Source: Novosphingobium sediminicola (GTDB taxonomy: Bacteria; Pseudomonadota; Alphaproteobacteria; Sphingomonadales; Sphingomonadaceae). From it: 64,000 nt of DNA. The translations under genes were made by a program, and so were the position numbers. Shown in pieces: positions 8,076-16,858 of this stretch. The DNA lies in contig NZ_JACIDX010000002.1 of NCBI RefSeq assembly GCF_014196525.1, forward strand, positions 1 to 64,000, given 5' to 3'. The notes beneath the pieces were generated by a model. The model made no database searches. It was not told the DNA's origin and saw only the letters and a program-made list of their open reading frames with translations. Every line of letters begins with the position of its first letter. Positions within the stretch are counted from its first letter, which is position 1.

Positions 8076-10127
8076 TTAAAGGGCGGTCACAGCTCCCCGC
8101 GCGCAACCCACGTTCAACACACCGCCCTTGGCCAGATCGGCATGGGGCAACATCGCCCCCAAGGTCCGCGACAAACCGGCCCCGTCGGTCCAGCGAGCAG
8201 CGGAATGCGCGGCAGTTTCCCGCCGAATATCAACCCAGCCATCCGAAACACGAACCTGCATCCGATCAAAGGAAGGGCAGGTCACCACATATTGCGGTTC
8301 CCCCGGCACCAGCGGATAAAGGCCCAGCGATGCCCAGACATACCAACTGGTCATGCCGCCCGCATCATCATCCATCCCATCGGCAAAACCCTGCGGCGCC
8401 AGCGCAAAACTGGGCCCGCGCCATGGGATGGGGCGCTTGCCCGCATTGGTATAGGGGTGGTTGACCGGTTGCGTGAGAAGACGGTGGACCAAGGCGTCGC
8501 TCTGTGCCCGATGCCCGCGCCATGCGAAGAGAAAGGGCGTCTGAATATCGGGCTGGTTGGTCATATTATAGAGATCGTCGGCAAAGAAGCGTGCCAATTC
8601 GGCATCGAAACGCGCCGGACCCAATTGCGCCAGCAGCCACGGTAGATCAAACACGGGTGCCCAGCGATATTGCCACAGCGTTCCCTGATACAGCCCGCGC
8701 GCCTTGACCACATCGGCATCGGCGCCAAGTTTCTGAAACACATCGACCCACATGGCACGATAGGCCAGCGCTTTTTCGCCATAGTGCGCCGCCATTGCCC
8801 GATCGCCCAGATCCCGCGCCAGTTGCCCGGTGGCCCAGTTGTCATAGGCCGCCTCGATCTGCTCATCGGGCGTTGTGCGAGCCAGGGTGGCGCTTTCCGC
8901 CGCCATGCCTGTCAGCGCGGCTTTGGCGTCAAAAGTGATCCCTTTCCGATAGAAATCGAGCAGCGCCACCCCGCTATGCTCGGTCCGCACGGTCAGGAAA
9001 GGCTCCTGCTGGGTGGCCCAGCGCTGTTTGCCCGTCTGATAGAGTTCGACCAAAGAGGCGGCGATATCTTGCGCCTGTTGCAGATAGGACAGGGCCAGCA
9101 AGGGCATCAGTGTGCGGTAATTGTCCCACATCGCCCAACTGGCATAGCGCTGATGCCCGGCGGGGGCGTGGCGAATGATCCCATCCGCGCTGCGATAGCG
9201 GCCATCGCCATCGGCCACTGCCACCGGCGTTTGCAGCGCGCGAAACAGCGATGTGGCAAACAGAGCGCGGCGCGGCTCCGGCCCGGCAGGGCGCCAATGG
9301 TCCAGCAAGACCTGCCAACGCAGCCGCGTTTGCGAAAGCAGGGCGGCAAAACTGCGCGTACCGAGTTCGGCATCGCGCACAAGGGCCGCGCCATCGCCGT
9401 CGACCGAGGACAGGCCCGTGCGCCATTCGATCACATCGCCCGCGCGCACGTCCAGTTCGACAAAAGCGCGCCGGTCCGGCCCGATCTGCACCGGCATGGC
9501 CAATTGCCGCCCGTTGTGCCGCAAGGTCGAGGCCGTGAACAGGCGATAGCGCCCCGCATTGCACACTGTCCCTGCCACCAGTTCGGCGCGCAGATCCTGC
9601 GTTGAACGGGTCAGCCATGTGGCGCTGATCCGTTTGGCATAGGCATGGTTGGGGTCAAGGCGCAGCCGCACCCGCCCGGAACGCGGCAGGGTGAAGCGCG
9701 CCACGCCGCCTCCGCGTGTGGCCACCAGATCGGCCATGATCCCGCCGCCATAGCGCAGGTGGTAAAAGCCGGGCGCGGCGCGTTCGCTGGATTTATCCAT
9801 CCGGGCCAGTTCGGGCGTGCCGACATAATCCAGCCCCACCAGCAAATCACCGCCCGCTCCCGCGCAGCCCACCCCCACCGCTCTGGTATGGGAAAATCCG
9901 CGCAAGCTCCGCGCGGCGTAGTCATAGCCATTATGGTTGGCGGGCACTGTGTCCGGTCCCAGTTGCACCATGCCAAAGGGGGCCACGGCGGCGGGCGTCA
10001 ATTGCCCATAATCCTCCAGTGTGCCCACAAAAGGATTGACCAGATCGACCAGAGGCTTTGGCTTTGCCGCCTGCAAAGACGTGGCGGCCAGCAGGCTTGC
10101 TGCAAGGAAGATGCCTGATTTGCTCAT
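8076..10127 (-). CDS. GH92-family glycosidase with variant catalytic motifs
   Basis: A 683-residue exported protein (signal ends near SLQA, residue 20) of the GH92 exo-alpha-mannosidase family: VNPFVGT and FGMVQLGPDT in the N-terminal beta-sandwich, then an (alpha/alpha)6 barrel with WAMWDNYRT, WQYRWAPVFD, MDDDAGGMTSWYVWASLGLYP. GH92 enzymes are calcium-dependent inverting exo-mannosidases. Two signature positions differ: the usual E-G-N-x-W-Q-Y, whose Glu is the general acid in alpha-1,2-mannosidases, reads QGTLWQY here (Gln481), and the usual GNEPS reads TNQPD (524-527). From memory, Gln at the acid site occurs in members that cleave mannose-1-phosphate diesters, where acid help is unnecessary. 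It overlaps the DUF218 gene by 4 bp (ATGA), so the two are translationally coupled. Confidence 0.85.
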   Translation of the reverse strand: MSKSGIFLAASLLAATSLQAAKPKPLVDLVNPFVGTLEDYGQLTPAAVAPFGMVQLGPDTVPANHNGYDYAARSLRGFSHTRAVGVGCAGAGGDLLVGLDYVGTPELARMDKSSERAAPGFYHLRYGGGIMADLVATRGGGVARFTLPRSGRVRLRLDPNHAYAKRISATWLTRSTQDLRAELVAGTVCNAGRYRLFTASTLRHNGRQLAMPVQIGPDRRAFVELDVRAGDVIEWRTGLSSVDGDGAALVRDAELGTRSFAALLSQTRLRWQVLLDHWRPAGPEPRRALFATSLFRALQTPVAVADGDGRYRSADGIIRHAPAGHQRYASWAMWDNYRTLMPLLALSYLQQAQDIAASLVELYQTGKQRWATQQEPFLTVRTEHSGVALLDFYRKGITFDAKAALTGMAAESATLARTTPDEQIEAAYDNWATGQLARDLGDRAMAAHYGEKALAYRAMWVDVFQKLGADADVVKARGLYQGTLWQYRWAPVFDLPWLLAQLGPARFDAELARFFADDLYNMTNQPDIQTPFLFAWRGHRAQSDALVHRLLTQPVNHPYTNAGKRPIPWRGPSFALAPQGFADGMDDDAGGMTSWYVWASLGLYPLVPGEPQYVVTCPSFDRMQVRVSDGWVDIRRETAAHSAARWTDGAGLSRTLGAMLPHADLAKGGVLNVGCARGAVTAL

Positions 10128-11398
10128 GGATCGAGCGGGTCCTGGGGATCGACGTGGAAGGAATGGGCATCCGGCACAAAGCGTAGCGAAAGAGCATCCG
10201 GCCCCGCCGACACACGCCCCGGTTCATAGCCCAGCTCGGCCCGGTTGCGCGCGGCAAAGCCTTCGCCGCCGATATAGGCATGGGTGGCCGGATCGGTGAC
10301 AAGCAGCGCCGGTTTGCCCTGCGCAAAGGGTGCGGCCAGCAGCAGGCGGGCGCAATTGCGCAGATTGGTGGTGGTGTGGCGGGCGTGGGGCTCGATCACG
10401 ATCCGGGCGGGCGAAACGCCATAGAGCGAGATCAGTTCCTGCCGCATCTCGACCGCTTCATTATAGCCGGTGCGGTTTGGATGGACCCGTCCTCCCGACA
10501 AGAGGATGACCGGCGCGGCCCCCTTGGCCAATTGCGCGGCGGCAAGGCGCAGGCGCAAATGGCCCAGCACGCCGGTATGCGAAACGGGATCTTCCGGCCC
10601 ATGGCCAAACACCAGTATCGCCGAATAGGGATGGGCGGCCTGTTTCATGACGCGCAAGGCGGCGAAGGCGGGTGCGTTAAGCCCCGAAGAAAGCGGCAGA
10701 TATTCGGCCGCATTGGCGCGCTCATTGGCCGCCAGCAGGCCCATGGCATAGCGCAGCGCGGGATCGAAAACCGTGTCATCCCCGCTCCCTTCGGCCAGAG
10801 TGACGGCGGTGTGCGATTCGAGCAAGGCGGGATAGGCGGCATCGCGGGGATCAAAGATCATGCTGTCGATCACCGGATAGCGCGGCTTTTCGCCCAGCGC
10901 ATAGACGGCGATAATATGGTTGAGCCCGGCAGCAGCCTCACGCCATGCCGCATCGAGCATCGCGGGATCGTCCAGTTCGGCATGGCTGGCATAGAGCCGC
11001 GAAGGCCGCATCCGGCCACCAACCAACGCAGCCAGCCGCGCCCGATCCGCGCCAATCCGGCGCAGCGCCGCTGATACACGGTCGCGGTCGGCCTCGCTCC
11101 ACATCCAGCCTTGCGCCAGACAGGCCGGTTGCGGCGCGCAGTCCCCGGCAGAGGCCACCCGCGCCGCGCGCTCGGCGGCCAGCGCCTGCATATCGGTATC
11201 GGCCCGCAGAGCAGCGCGCCAGCCCGGCGCCTGCGCCAGATCCTGCATCAAAGGTACGATCCGCCGCGCCAAAGGCTGAGCGGCTGCGGTCTGGATCGCG
11301 GGCGCCGCACGGTTGCTCGCCGCCAGCGATACTTGCGGGGCCAACAGTAGCACCGCGCAAAGGCCGGCCAACCAACGCATCGAGATCTTGCCAATCAT
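10124..11398 (-). CDS. Exported DUF218 (YdcF/SanA-like) domain protein
   Basis: A 424-residue protein with an N-terminal signal (MRWLAGLCAVLLLAPQ, cleavage near SLAAS). Residues about 60-240 match nothing I recognise. The C-terminal half is a DUF218 domain: SAILVFGHGPED, PVILLSGGRVHPNRTGYNEAVEMR, IVIEPHARHTTTNLRN and ALLVTDPATHAYIGG. The domain is known from E. coli YdcF, SanA and ElyC, linked to envelope or undecaprenyl-carrier functions, without a settled reaction. The start at 11398 is preferred because AAGG lies 5 nt upstream; a GTG at 11410 is possible. Coupling to the GH92 gene by an ATGA overlap and position just after the TBDT suggest a periplasmic step in glycan processing, perhaps removal of a non-sugar group. 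Confidence 0.75.
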   Translation of the reverse strand: MIGKISMRWLAGLCAVLLLAPQVSLAASNRAAPAIQTAAAQPLARRIVPLMQDLAQAPGWRAALRADTDMQALAAERAARVASAGDCAPQPACLAQGWMWSEADRDRVSAALRRIGADRARLAALVGGRMRPSRLYASHAELDDPAMLDAAWREAAAGLNHIIAVYALGEKPRYPVIDSMIFDPRDAAYPALLESHTAVTLAEGSGDDTVFDPALRYAMGLLAANERANAAEYLPLSSGLNAPAFAALRVMKQAAHPYSAILVFGHGPEDPVSHTGVLGHLRLRLAAAQLAKGAAPVILLSGGRVHPNRTGYNEAVEMRQELISLYGVSPARIVIEPHARHTTTNLRNCARLLLAAPFAQGKPALLVTDPATHAYIGGEGFAARNRAELGYEPGRVSAGPDALSLRFVPDAHSFHVDPQDPLDP

Positions 11399-11424
11399 AT
11401 CCGCCTTCACCTCAAAATTAGGCC

Positions 11425-11459
11425 AAAGGCCCCGCCGCGCCCGGCGCGGCAGGGCCTTT
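11425..11459 (-). terminator. Attenuator/terminator hairpin after the glycan TBDT
   Basis: In minus-strand sense the sequence forms GGCCC-T-GCCGCGC-loop-GCGCGGC-G-GGGCC followed by TTT, in the 72-bp gap between the TBDT stop (11471) and the DUF218 start. It fits partial termination that keeps receptor expression above enzyme expression. Confidence 0.65.
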
Positions 11460-11470
11460 TCAGCCGACGA

Positions 11471-13951
11471 TTACCAAGACAGGCCGACGATCAGGCGCAC
11501 ATTGCGCCCGAACAGCGGGCGACCGTAAATGGCATCGCTCGCGCCTTGCCCGGCCAACTGGTCGGTGCGGGGATTGCCCTCGGTCAGGCCCTTGGCATTG
11601 GTCAGATTGTCGCCAACCACCTGCACCCGCCACGCGCCCCAGTTGAGCGTGGCGCCTGCGCCAAAGGTTTCATAAGCGGGCAGGGCGGTCAGGTTGAACA
11701 GGTCGACATAGCGGCGGCCCACCCATTCATAGCGCCCGTAAAGCTCCAGATTGCCCTTGCCGAGCGCGAAATTGACGGTGGGGCGGATGTTGCCGAAGAA
11801 TTTCGGTTCGCGGATGATCTGCTTGCCGTTGACCGCGCTGGGGTCGGCGCCCGAACTGTTGGCCAGATTGCGATATTGCGGGTCGGCCAGCGTCATCGAG
11901 CCATTGAGCGCGAACCACGAGACAGGGACCACGCGCCCGTCGATTTCGATCCCCTTGGCCACGGCCTCGCCGATGAAGGGCACCGACTGGTCATTGCGGC
12001 CGGTGGTGGGATTATAGGCGACGAAGGAGGCGTTGAAGGGATCGAACTTGGTGTAAAAGCCCGTCACATAGAGGTAATTCTGACCAAAGCTGGCCTTGAT
12101 ACCCAATTCGTACTGGCGGGCCTTGGTCTTGACGATGGTGGGGTTGATGCTGGCCACGACATTGGCCTGCGGCGGCACCTCCAGATTGGACACGCGGGCA
12201 TAGGCGCCCAGATGGCGGGTGAAGTCATAATTGACGCCCACGGTCCAATTGGTGGCCGAAGGGTTCAGGCGCTGGTTAACGGTGGTGGCGTTGAGCGCAC
12301 GCACGGCATTGTCGGCCAGCGTGGTGGCATCGCTCAGATCGGCGGCGGTCGTGTTGGTGGCAAAGCCGGTATAGCCATACCATTCGCGCCGGATGCCCGC
12401 ATCCACCCGCAGGCCATCGGTGATGTCCCAGGTGTCATTGGCGTAAAGGGCGATCATGCGCGCATCGGCCTTGGCATTGGCCAGCGTGGTGCCATAGCGC
12501 AGCACGCCATTTTGCGTGACATAGCCCAATGCCGCGCCGCTGGCCGAATAGGCGACCAGATCGAGCGTGCGCGGCTGACCGGCCACCTCGATCAGCATGT
12601 CCTGATAGACGGTGAAATTGGTGTTGCCGTAAAACGAACTGTAAAGCCCGGCGCGCAGGTCGTGGCTGCCCAGCGGGGTGTCGAATTTGCGCGTGACGCT
12701 CAGGTCGCCCTGAACCGAATAGAACTTCGATTCCACCGCGCGATACTGGCCCGACATGACAAGGCCCGAGGCGGCGGCGGGGTTATAGACGGTCTGGCCA
12801 TTGGTGCCTGCAATCGCATAGCCCATGCGCGTCACCGCGCCAAAGGCGGTCTGCGCCGCGCTCAGATAGCTGTTGGCAAAAGTGGTGGCGTCGGCCGGGT
12901 TGGTGGTGGAATAGAAGGCGTCAAAGCTGCTCTTGCCTTGGGTCGCGCCGAATTTGGCCGAGATCAGCCAGCCCCCGAAATCGCCCTGATAGTCCAGCCC
13001 TGCATTGAAAAAGCGCATATGGCGGCCATTGGCCAGATCGCGCGTCAGGCTTTGCGTCACACCCGCGCCATCGCGATATTTGATCACCACATTGCGCAGC
13101 GAGGGCGAGTTCATCGTGCCGCTGAAATAATTGATATAGGGATCGAGCGAGACCGAAGGGTTTCGCGGATCGGCCACCGGGATCGGCAGATAGAACAGGT
13201 TATGGTCATTCACATACATGACCGAGGCTTTGATATAGCCATTGTCTAGGTCATGCTTGATATTGGCGCGGATCTGGCCGCCGCGATCACTGGGGAAACC
13301 GCTGTCGCGATAGCCGTCATGCTGGCGCAGGAAGCCGCCGATGGCGTAATAGGTGCGATCCCCCAGAGGGCCGGACTGCATCGCATCAAGGCGATAGAGG
13401 CCGGTGTCGCCCAGCGTGACCTGCGCCTTGCCCGCCGATTGCGCTTTGCCGGTGACGGTGATGGTGTTGGCGATGGCCGCCGCGCTGCTGGCATAGATCG
13501 GGGCGGGGCCGCCGCGCACGATTTCGACGCGCTCGCTCATCAGGTCATAGCGGTTCATGCCTTCGCCCGAATTGAAGAACACGCCGTCGATTTCGTGATA
13601 GAGCGGCAAGCCATCCTGTTGAAAAATAAGATAGCCGCGATCAGTGGGAATGCCGCGCACGCGGGTGATGTTCTGCACCTCGCCGCCGGTGGCCTCGACA
13701 TGGATGCCGGGAACGGTGCCCAGCAGGTCGGCGAAGTTTTTGGGCGCGATTTTCGCAATGTCGTTCTGATTGAGCGAGTTGATCGCATAGGACACGTCAA
13801 AGCGACGCTCGGCGCGGGCGGCGCCGGTCACGATGATGTCGGTGGGCGCGTCCTTAGGCGGCGCGGCGGGCGCCTCTTCGGCCTGCGCCTGCGTCGTCAA
13901 CGCCAGCATCAGCCCCATGGCCAGCATGGAAGCCCGATTGGAAATATGCAT
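11471..13951 (-). CDS. TonB-dependent outer-membrane receptor (glycan locus)
   Basis: An 826-residue TBDT with signal peptide (cleavage after TQAQA, about residue 24), a TonB-box-like segment TDIIVTG, a plug domain (DVSYAINSLNQNDIAKIAPKNFADLL..., RVRGIPTDRGYLIFQQDGLP, RVEIVRGGPAPIYASSA) and a beta-barrel ending in the aromatic RLIVGLSW. It heads the minus-strand set TBDT-DUF218-GH92-GH3, so it most likely imports an oligosaccharide that the two glycosidases trim. The plug motif VRGGPAPIY differs from the common RGPQGTLYG and places it with receptors for nutrients other than the standard siderophore set. The substrate is not deducible from sequence. Confidence 0.9.
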   Translation of the reverse strand: MHISNRASMLAMGLMLALTTQAQAEEAPAAPPKDAPTDIIVTGAARAERRFDVSYAINSLNQNDIAKIAPKNFADLLGTVPGIHVEATGGEVQNITRVRGIPTDRGYLIFQQDGLPLYHEIDGVFFNSGEGMNRYDLMSERVEIVRGGPAPIYASSAAAIANTITVTGKAQSAGKAQVTLGDTGLYRLDAMQSGPLGDRTYYAIGGFLRQHDGYRDSGFPSDRGGQIRANIKHDLDNGYIKASVMYVNDHNLFYLPIPVADPRNPSVSLDPYINYFSGTMNSPSLRNVVIKYRDGAGVTQSLTRDLANGRHMRFFNAGLDYQGDFGGWLISAKFGATQGKSSFDAFYSTTNPADATTFANSYLSAAQTAFGAVTRMGYAIAGTNGQTVYNPAAASGLVMSGQYRAVESKFYSVQGDLSVTRKFDTPLGSHDLRAGLYSSFYGNTNFTVYQDMLIEVAGQPRTLDLVAYSASGAALGYVTQNGVLRYGTTLANAKADARMIALYANDTWDITDGLRVDAGIRREWYGYTGFATNTTAADLSDATTLADNAVRALNATTVNQRLNPSATNWTVGVNYDFTRHLGAYARVSNLEVPPQANVVASINPTIVKTKARQYELGIKASFGQNYLYVTGFYTKFDPFNASFVAYNPTTGRNDQSVPFIGEAVAKGIEIDGRVVPVSWFALNGSMTLADPQYRNLANSSGADPSAVNGKQIIREPKFFGNIRPTVNFALGKGNLELYGRYEWVGRRYVDLFNLTALPAYETFGAGATLNWGAWRVQVVGDNLTNAKGLTEGNPRTDQLAGQGASDAIYGRPLFGRNVRLIVGLSW

Positions 13952-14247
13952 TTTATGTCGCCCCTGTTTAATACGGCAATTTAATTAAATAAATTGGATG
14001 CGGCAGTTCCGCGCCGTTGCCCCGCTCGACTAGAGCGATTCCGGGAAACTTTGATGACATGAAGGAGGGCTTTGGGCGCTGCCGGATCACGAAAGGCTCG
14101 AGCGCAGAACTGAACCTCATCACACTGATTTATATTTCATTTTTATGGCATTCCAAACCCGGGAACGCCTTGTTGCTCGATCAATTGCAGACCTGCAATT
14201 CCGGTTCGGCCCCGGCAGACTCTTTCCCTTCTGCTCCGTTTTGCCAT
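13952..14247. other. Divergent intergenic region
   Basis: About 300 bases between the TBDT start and the MarR operators. It must contain the TBDT promoter; AT-rich TTTAATTAAATAAATT at 13980-13995 is the best candidate -10 zone. A 78-codon frame at 14017-14253 lacks homology cues and is not called. I see no RNA gene. Confidence 0.4.
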
Positions 14248-14288
14248 TGTTGATCAAGGCAACAATGGCTATGTTGTCTTGATCAACA
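14248..14288. promoter_or_regulatory. Two palindromic MarR-type operators
   Basis: Two copies of TGTTG-N7-CAACA occur 24 bp apart centre to centre: TGTTGATCAAGGCAACA (14248-14264) and TGTTGTCTTGATCAACA (14272-14288). They are also inverted copies of each other, so the whole segment is a near-perfect dyad with one mismatch per 20-nt arm. It ends 16 nt before the start of the MarR-GNAT gene, the expected place for autorepression by a MarR dimer. Confidence 0.75.
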
Positions 14289-14304
14289 ATGATTGGTGTA
14301 GGCG

Positions 14305-15225
14305 ATGACACAGCGCGAAAACGATATCGCCACCCTGCGGGCCTTCAACCGCGTTTATACGCTTCGGCTGGGCTTGCTGCAGGCCAAGCTGGACAAAAGT
14401 CCCTTCACGCTGAGCGAGGCGCGGGTTTTGTATGAGCTTGCCCACCGCACCGATCCGACCGCTGCAGAGATCGGGCGTGCTCTGCTCCTCGACCGGGCGC
14501 AACTGAGCCGTACACTCAAGCGGTTTATGGCCGCCGGGTTGCTGACCAGTCGTGGCGATCCCGCGCATGGCCGACACCGCCTGCTGGCGCTGACGCCAGA
14601 GGGCCGCGCCACTTTTCAGGCACTCGAAGCGGCAACCTGCGTGACGACCGGCAATCTGCTGGCCTCGCTGCCGCTGCCGCGACGTAACAGGCTGCTGACG
14701 GCGGCGAAAGAGATCGTCGTCCTGTTTCAGGCCGAGGCCGCGCCGCATATCGCGCTTCGCGCTTTACAGCCGGGCGATCTGGGCATGATCATCGCGCGGC
14801 AGGCCATCCTGTATGCCTGCGAATATGGCTATAGCGGCGATTACGAGGCATTGATCGCAAGCATTCTGGCCAACTTTCATCAGAATTTCGACCCGGCGCG
14901 CGATGATGCCTGGATCGCCCATTGCGATGACACAATGGCCGGGTCCATCTTTCTCGTGCGCGGGGATCGGCCCGGCGTTGGCAAACTTCGCCTGCTCTAT
15001 GTCGAGCCGGACATGCGCGGCATGGGGGCAGGCAGTCTGCTGGTCGATACCTGTGTTTCGCGTGCTCGTGCGCTTGGTTACGGACGGCTCGAATTATGGA
15101 CCGACAGCCAGCTTCTTTCCGCGCGCCGGCTCTATGCGCGCTCCGGCTTTGCGCAGGTCGAGGCCAGGCAGGAGCACTATTTCGGGCAGGAGATCGGCAG
15201 CGAAATCTGGGCTTTGGATCTGTAA
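14305..15225 (+). CDS. MarR-GNAT fusion: regulator with C-terminal acetyltransferase domain
   Basis: A 306-residue two-domain protein. Residues 1-145 form a MarR winged helix (FTLSEARVLYELAH, AAEIGRALLLDRAQLSRTLKRFMAAGLL, DPAHGRHRLLALTPEGRA). Residues 150-306 form a GNAT fold with the acetyl-CoA loop in the segment KLRLLYVEPDMRGMGAGSLLVDTC (R-G-M-G-A-G) and the late beta strand LWTDSQLLSARRLYARSGF. Such fusions are known in proteobacteria; DNA binding may be tied to an acetylated small molecule or protein, but the substrate is unknown. Two operators directly upstream suggest autoregulation. Its stop abuts the stop of sorB with no intervening base; it may or may not act on the sulfoquinovose locus. 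Confidence 0.9.
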   Translation: MTQRENDIATLRAFNRVYTLRLGLLQAKLDKSPFTLSEARVLYELAHRTDPTAAEIGRALLLDRAQLSRTLKRFMAAGLLTSRGDPAHGRHRLLALTPEGRATFQALEAATCVTTGNLLASLPLPRRNRLLTAAKEIVVLFQAEAAPHIALRALQPGDLGMIIARQAILYACEYGYSGDYEALIASILANFHQNFDPARDDAWIAHCDDTMAGSIFLVRGDRPGVGKLRLLYVEPDMRGMGAGSLLVDTCVSRARALGYGRLELWTDSQLLSARRLYARSGFAQVEARQEHYFGQEIGSEIWALDL

Positions 15226-15582
15226 TTATTTGGCAGCCGACAACCCTTTGAGATAGCCGGTGATTGCCTCGACCTGATCCTCCGCAATCGGCGCCTTATA
15301 AACGTCGATCATCTTGCGCACCTCCTTGTGCCATTCCTCCGCCGAAAGATGAGGCTGGGTCAGCACCATCGAAGGCGAATGACAGGCGCGGCAATTGGCA
15401 TTGACCGCGTCGACCCCTGCGCCTGCCGGATATTCCACATCGAAATCCTGCGGCAGGCTGACCCGCACATTGCGAAAGGCAAAGGGCGCTGCAGGCTTCG
15501 CGGCCACTTTGCGCGGCGCATGCCCGGCCCATGCCGGGGCCGCCAAAGCCAGCGCCAGCGCGATCATCAGCTTGCCCATCAT
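15226..15582 (-). CDS. sorB: SorB-like monoheme cytochrome c subunit of sulfite dehydrogenase
   Basis: A 118-residue periplasmic c-type cytochrome: signal peptide (LMIALALALAAPAWAG) and one heme-binding site NCRACH (Cys64, Cys67, His68), with Met72 and Met91 as possible axial ligands. It should accept electrons from the molybdenum subunit encoded upstream and pass them to the respiratory chain, as SorB does in Starkeya novella. The start at 15582 overlaps the sorA stop as ATGA; the longer upstream frame to 15837 lies inside sorA and is ignored. It ends the minus-strand sulfoquinovose operon, tail to tail with the MarR-GNAT gene and with no visible terminator. Confidence 0.85.
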   Translation of the reverse strand: MMGKLMIALALALAAPAWAGHAPRKVAAKPAAPFAFRNVRVSLPQDFDVEYPAGAGVDAVNANCRACHSPSMVLTQPHLSAEEWHKEVRKMIDVYKAPIAEDQVEAITGYLKGLSAAK

Positions 15583-16814
15583 GCCTTGTCTCCCGCCATC
15601 AGGTTCAGCGTCTCGATGCCCGCGCGCATATAACCGTTCGGGTTCCAGTTCATCGTCAGGGGCTGGCTCACCCCCTTGGTGTTGGTGCAACGGCAGGCCA
15701 GCGTGAACCTGCCTGCAGGCGCAGTGATCCGGTGCGTGAAACGGCGCAGGCTGTACGGCCCCAGATCCTCGCCCAGCGCGGCGACCTGCCATGTGGCGCC
15801 GCCATCGACTGAGATCTCGACCTTGGTCACGCCGCAATCACCGCCCATCGCAACGCCGGAAATCGCCATCGGGGCGCCCGCCTTCACCGTCTGCCCCTCG
15901 GCCAGATTGGTTATCAGCGAGCGCGGCACCATCCGGCTGATTGCCTCCTTGGGGAAATCAGCGGTGCCGGGCGCAACATGGCCAAAGGGCGTCTTGGGCA
16001 CCTGATAGGCCTTGGCCATCCAGAAGTTGTCGTCCTTTTGCGGCAAAACCTCGATGTCCGACAGCATCTTGACCCAATAGGTCGAATACCAGCCCGGCAC
16101 CACCAGCCGCAAAGGATAACCGTTGAGCAGCGGCAAAGGCTCGCCGTTCATTGCAAAGGCGATCATCACCTCGCCATCGCGCGCATGATCGATGGCCAGC
16201 GATTTGAGGAACTTGGGCCCTTCACTCACCATGGCCTCGTCCAGCCCGCCAAAGCGGACATCGACCGCCCCGCTCTTCACCCCGGCCCGGTCCAGCACAT
16301 CGCGCAGCCGCACCCCGGTCCAGCGGGCATTGCCCATCGCGCCGTGCCCCCATTCGGCCCCCGCCACGGACGGTGAAAACATTCCGCGCGAATTGCCCGA
16401 ACATTGGTTCACGGCCACATATTCGATCCGCTCAAACCCATGGAGCAGGTCATCGAGCCGCAATTCGACCTTGCGCTCGACATGGCCCCGCACTGTCAGG
16501 CGAAACGCCTTTGCATCCACGCTTTCAGGAATATTGGCCCAATGCCAGCGGACATAGAACTGGTCGTTGGGAGTCAATATATGCCGGTCGAACACCTGCA
16601 TCGGTGTTTCGAGCAAGGGCGGGCGGACCCTTTGCAGGATCATCTCGCCCTTTTGCGGAAAAGCCTTGGTCAACGGGCGTGTCGAAGGTTTGCCGGGCAG
16701 GTGCAGATCGATCACGCCCTGCGCCCATAAGGGCCGGGCCAGCATGCCAAGGCCGCCCATCGCCACACCGCTCAGCAGATTTCGGCGCGAAAGGGCCGGG
16801 TTGAAGAGTGTCAT
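15579..16814 (-). CDS. sorA: SorA-like molybdopterin sulfite:cytochrome c oxidoreductase
   Basis: A 411-residue member of the sulfite-oxidase family with a twin-arginine signal (SRRNLLSGVAMGG), so folded and cofactor-loaded before export. The molybdenum ligand is Cys138 in NQCSGNSRG, and the active-site Arg89 and His91 of YVRWHWANIP match the Arg and His of SorA. The N-terminal oxidoreductase domain is followed by the C-terminal dimerisation domain (from about residue 290). It oxidises sulfite to sulfate in the periplasm and hands electrons to SorB. Being downstream of the SsuD-like monooxygenase that releases sulfite, it most likely detoxifies and gains energy from that product. Thiosulfate or nitrate substrates are less likely given Cys138 and the paired cytochrome. 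Confidence 0.9.
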   Translation of the reverse strand: MTLFNPALSRRNLLSGVAMGGLGMLARPLWAQGVIDLHLPGKPSTRPLTKAFPQKGEMILQRVRPPLLETPMQVFDRHILTPNDQFYVRWHWANIPESVDAKAFRLTVRGHVERKVELRLDDLLHGFERIEYVAVNQCSGNSRGMFSPSVAGAEWGHGAMGNARWTGVRLRDVLDRAGVKSGAVDVRFGGLDEAMVSEGPKFLKSLAIDHARDGEVMIAFAMNGEPLPLLNGYPLRLVVPGWYSTYWVKMLSDIEVLPQKDDNFWMAKAYQVPKTPFGHVAPGTADFPKEAISRMVPRSLITNLAEGQTVKAGAPMAISGVAMGGDCGVTKVEISVDGGATWQVAALGEDLGPYSLRRFTHRITAPAGRFTLACRCTNTKGVSQPLTMNWNPNGYMRAGIETLNLMAGDKA

Positions 16815-16858
16815 CCTTAGAAGCGCTCCTTACGCGTGTTTCGCCCATTCGCCGGGGT

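Noticed and set aside
14017..14253. 78-codon frame before the MarR-GNAT gene
   Set aside because: No ribosome site or protein features; it runs into the operators and looks like chance.
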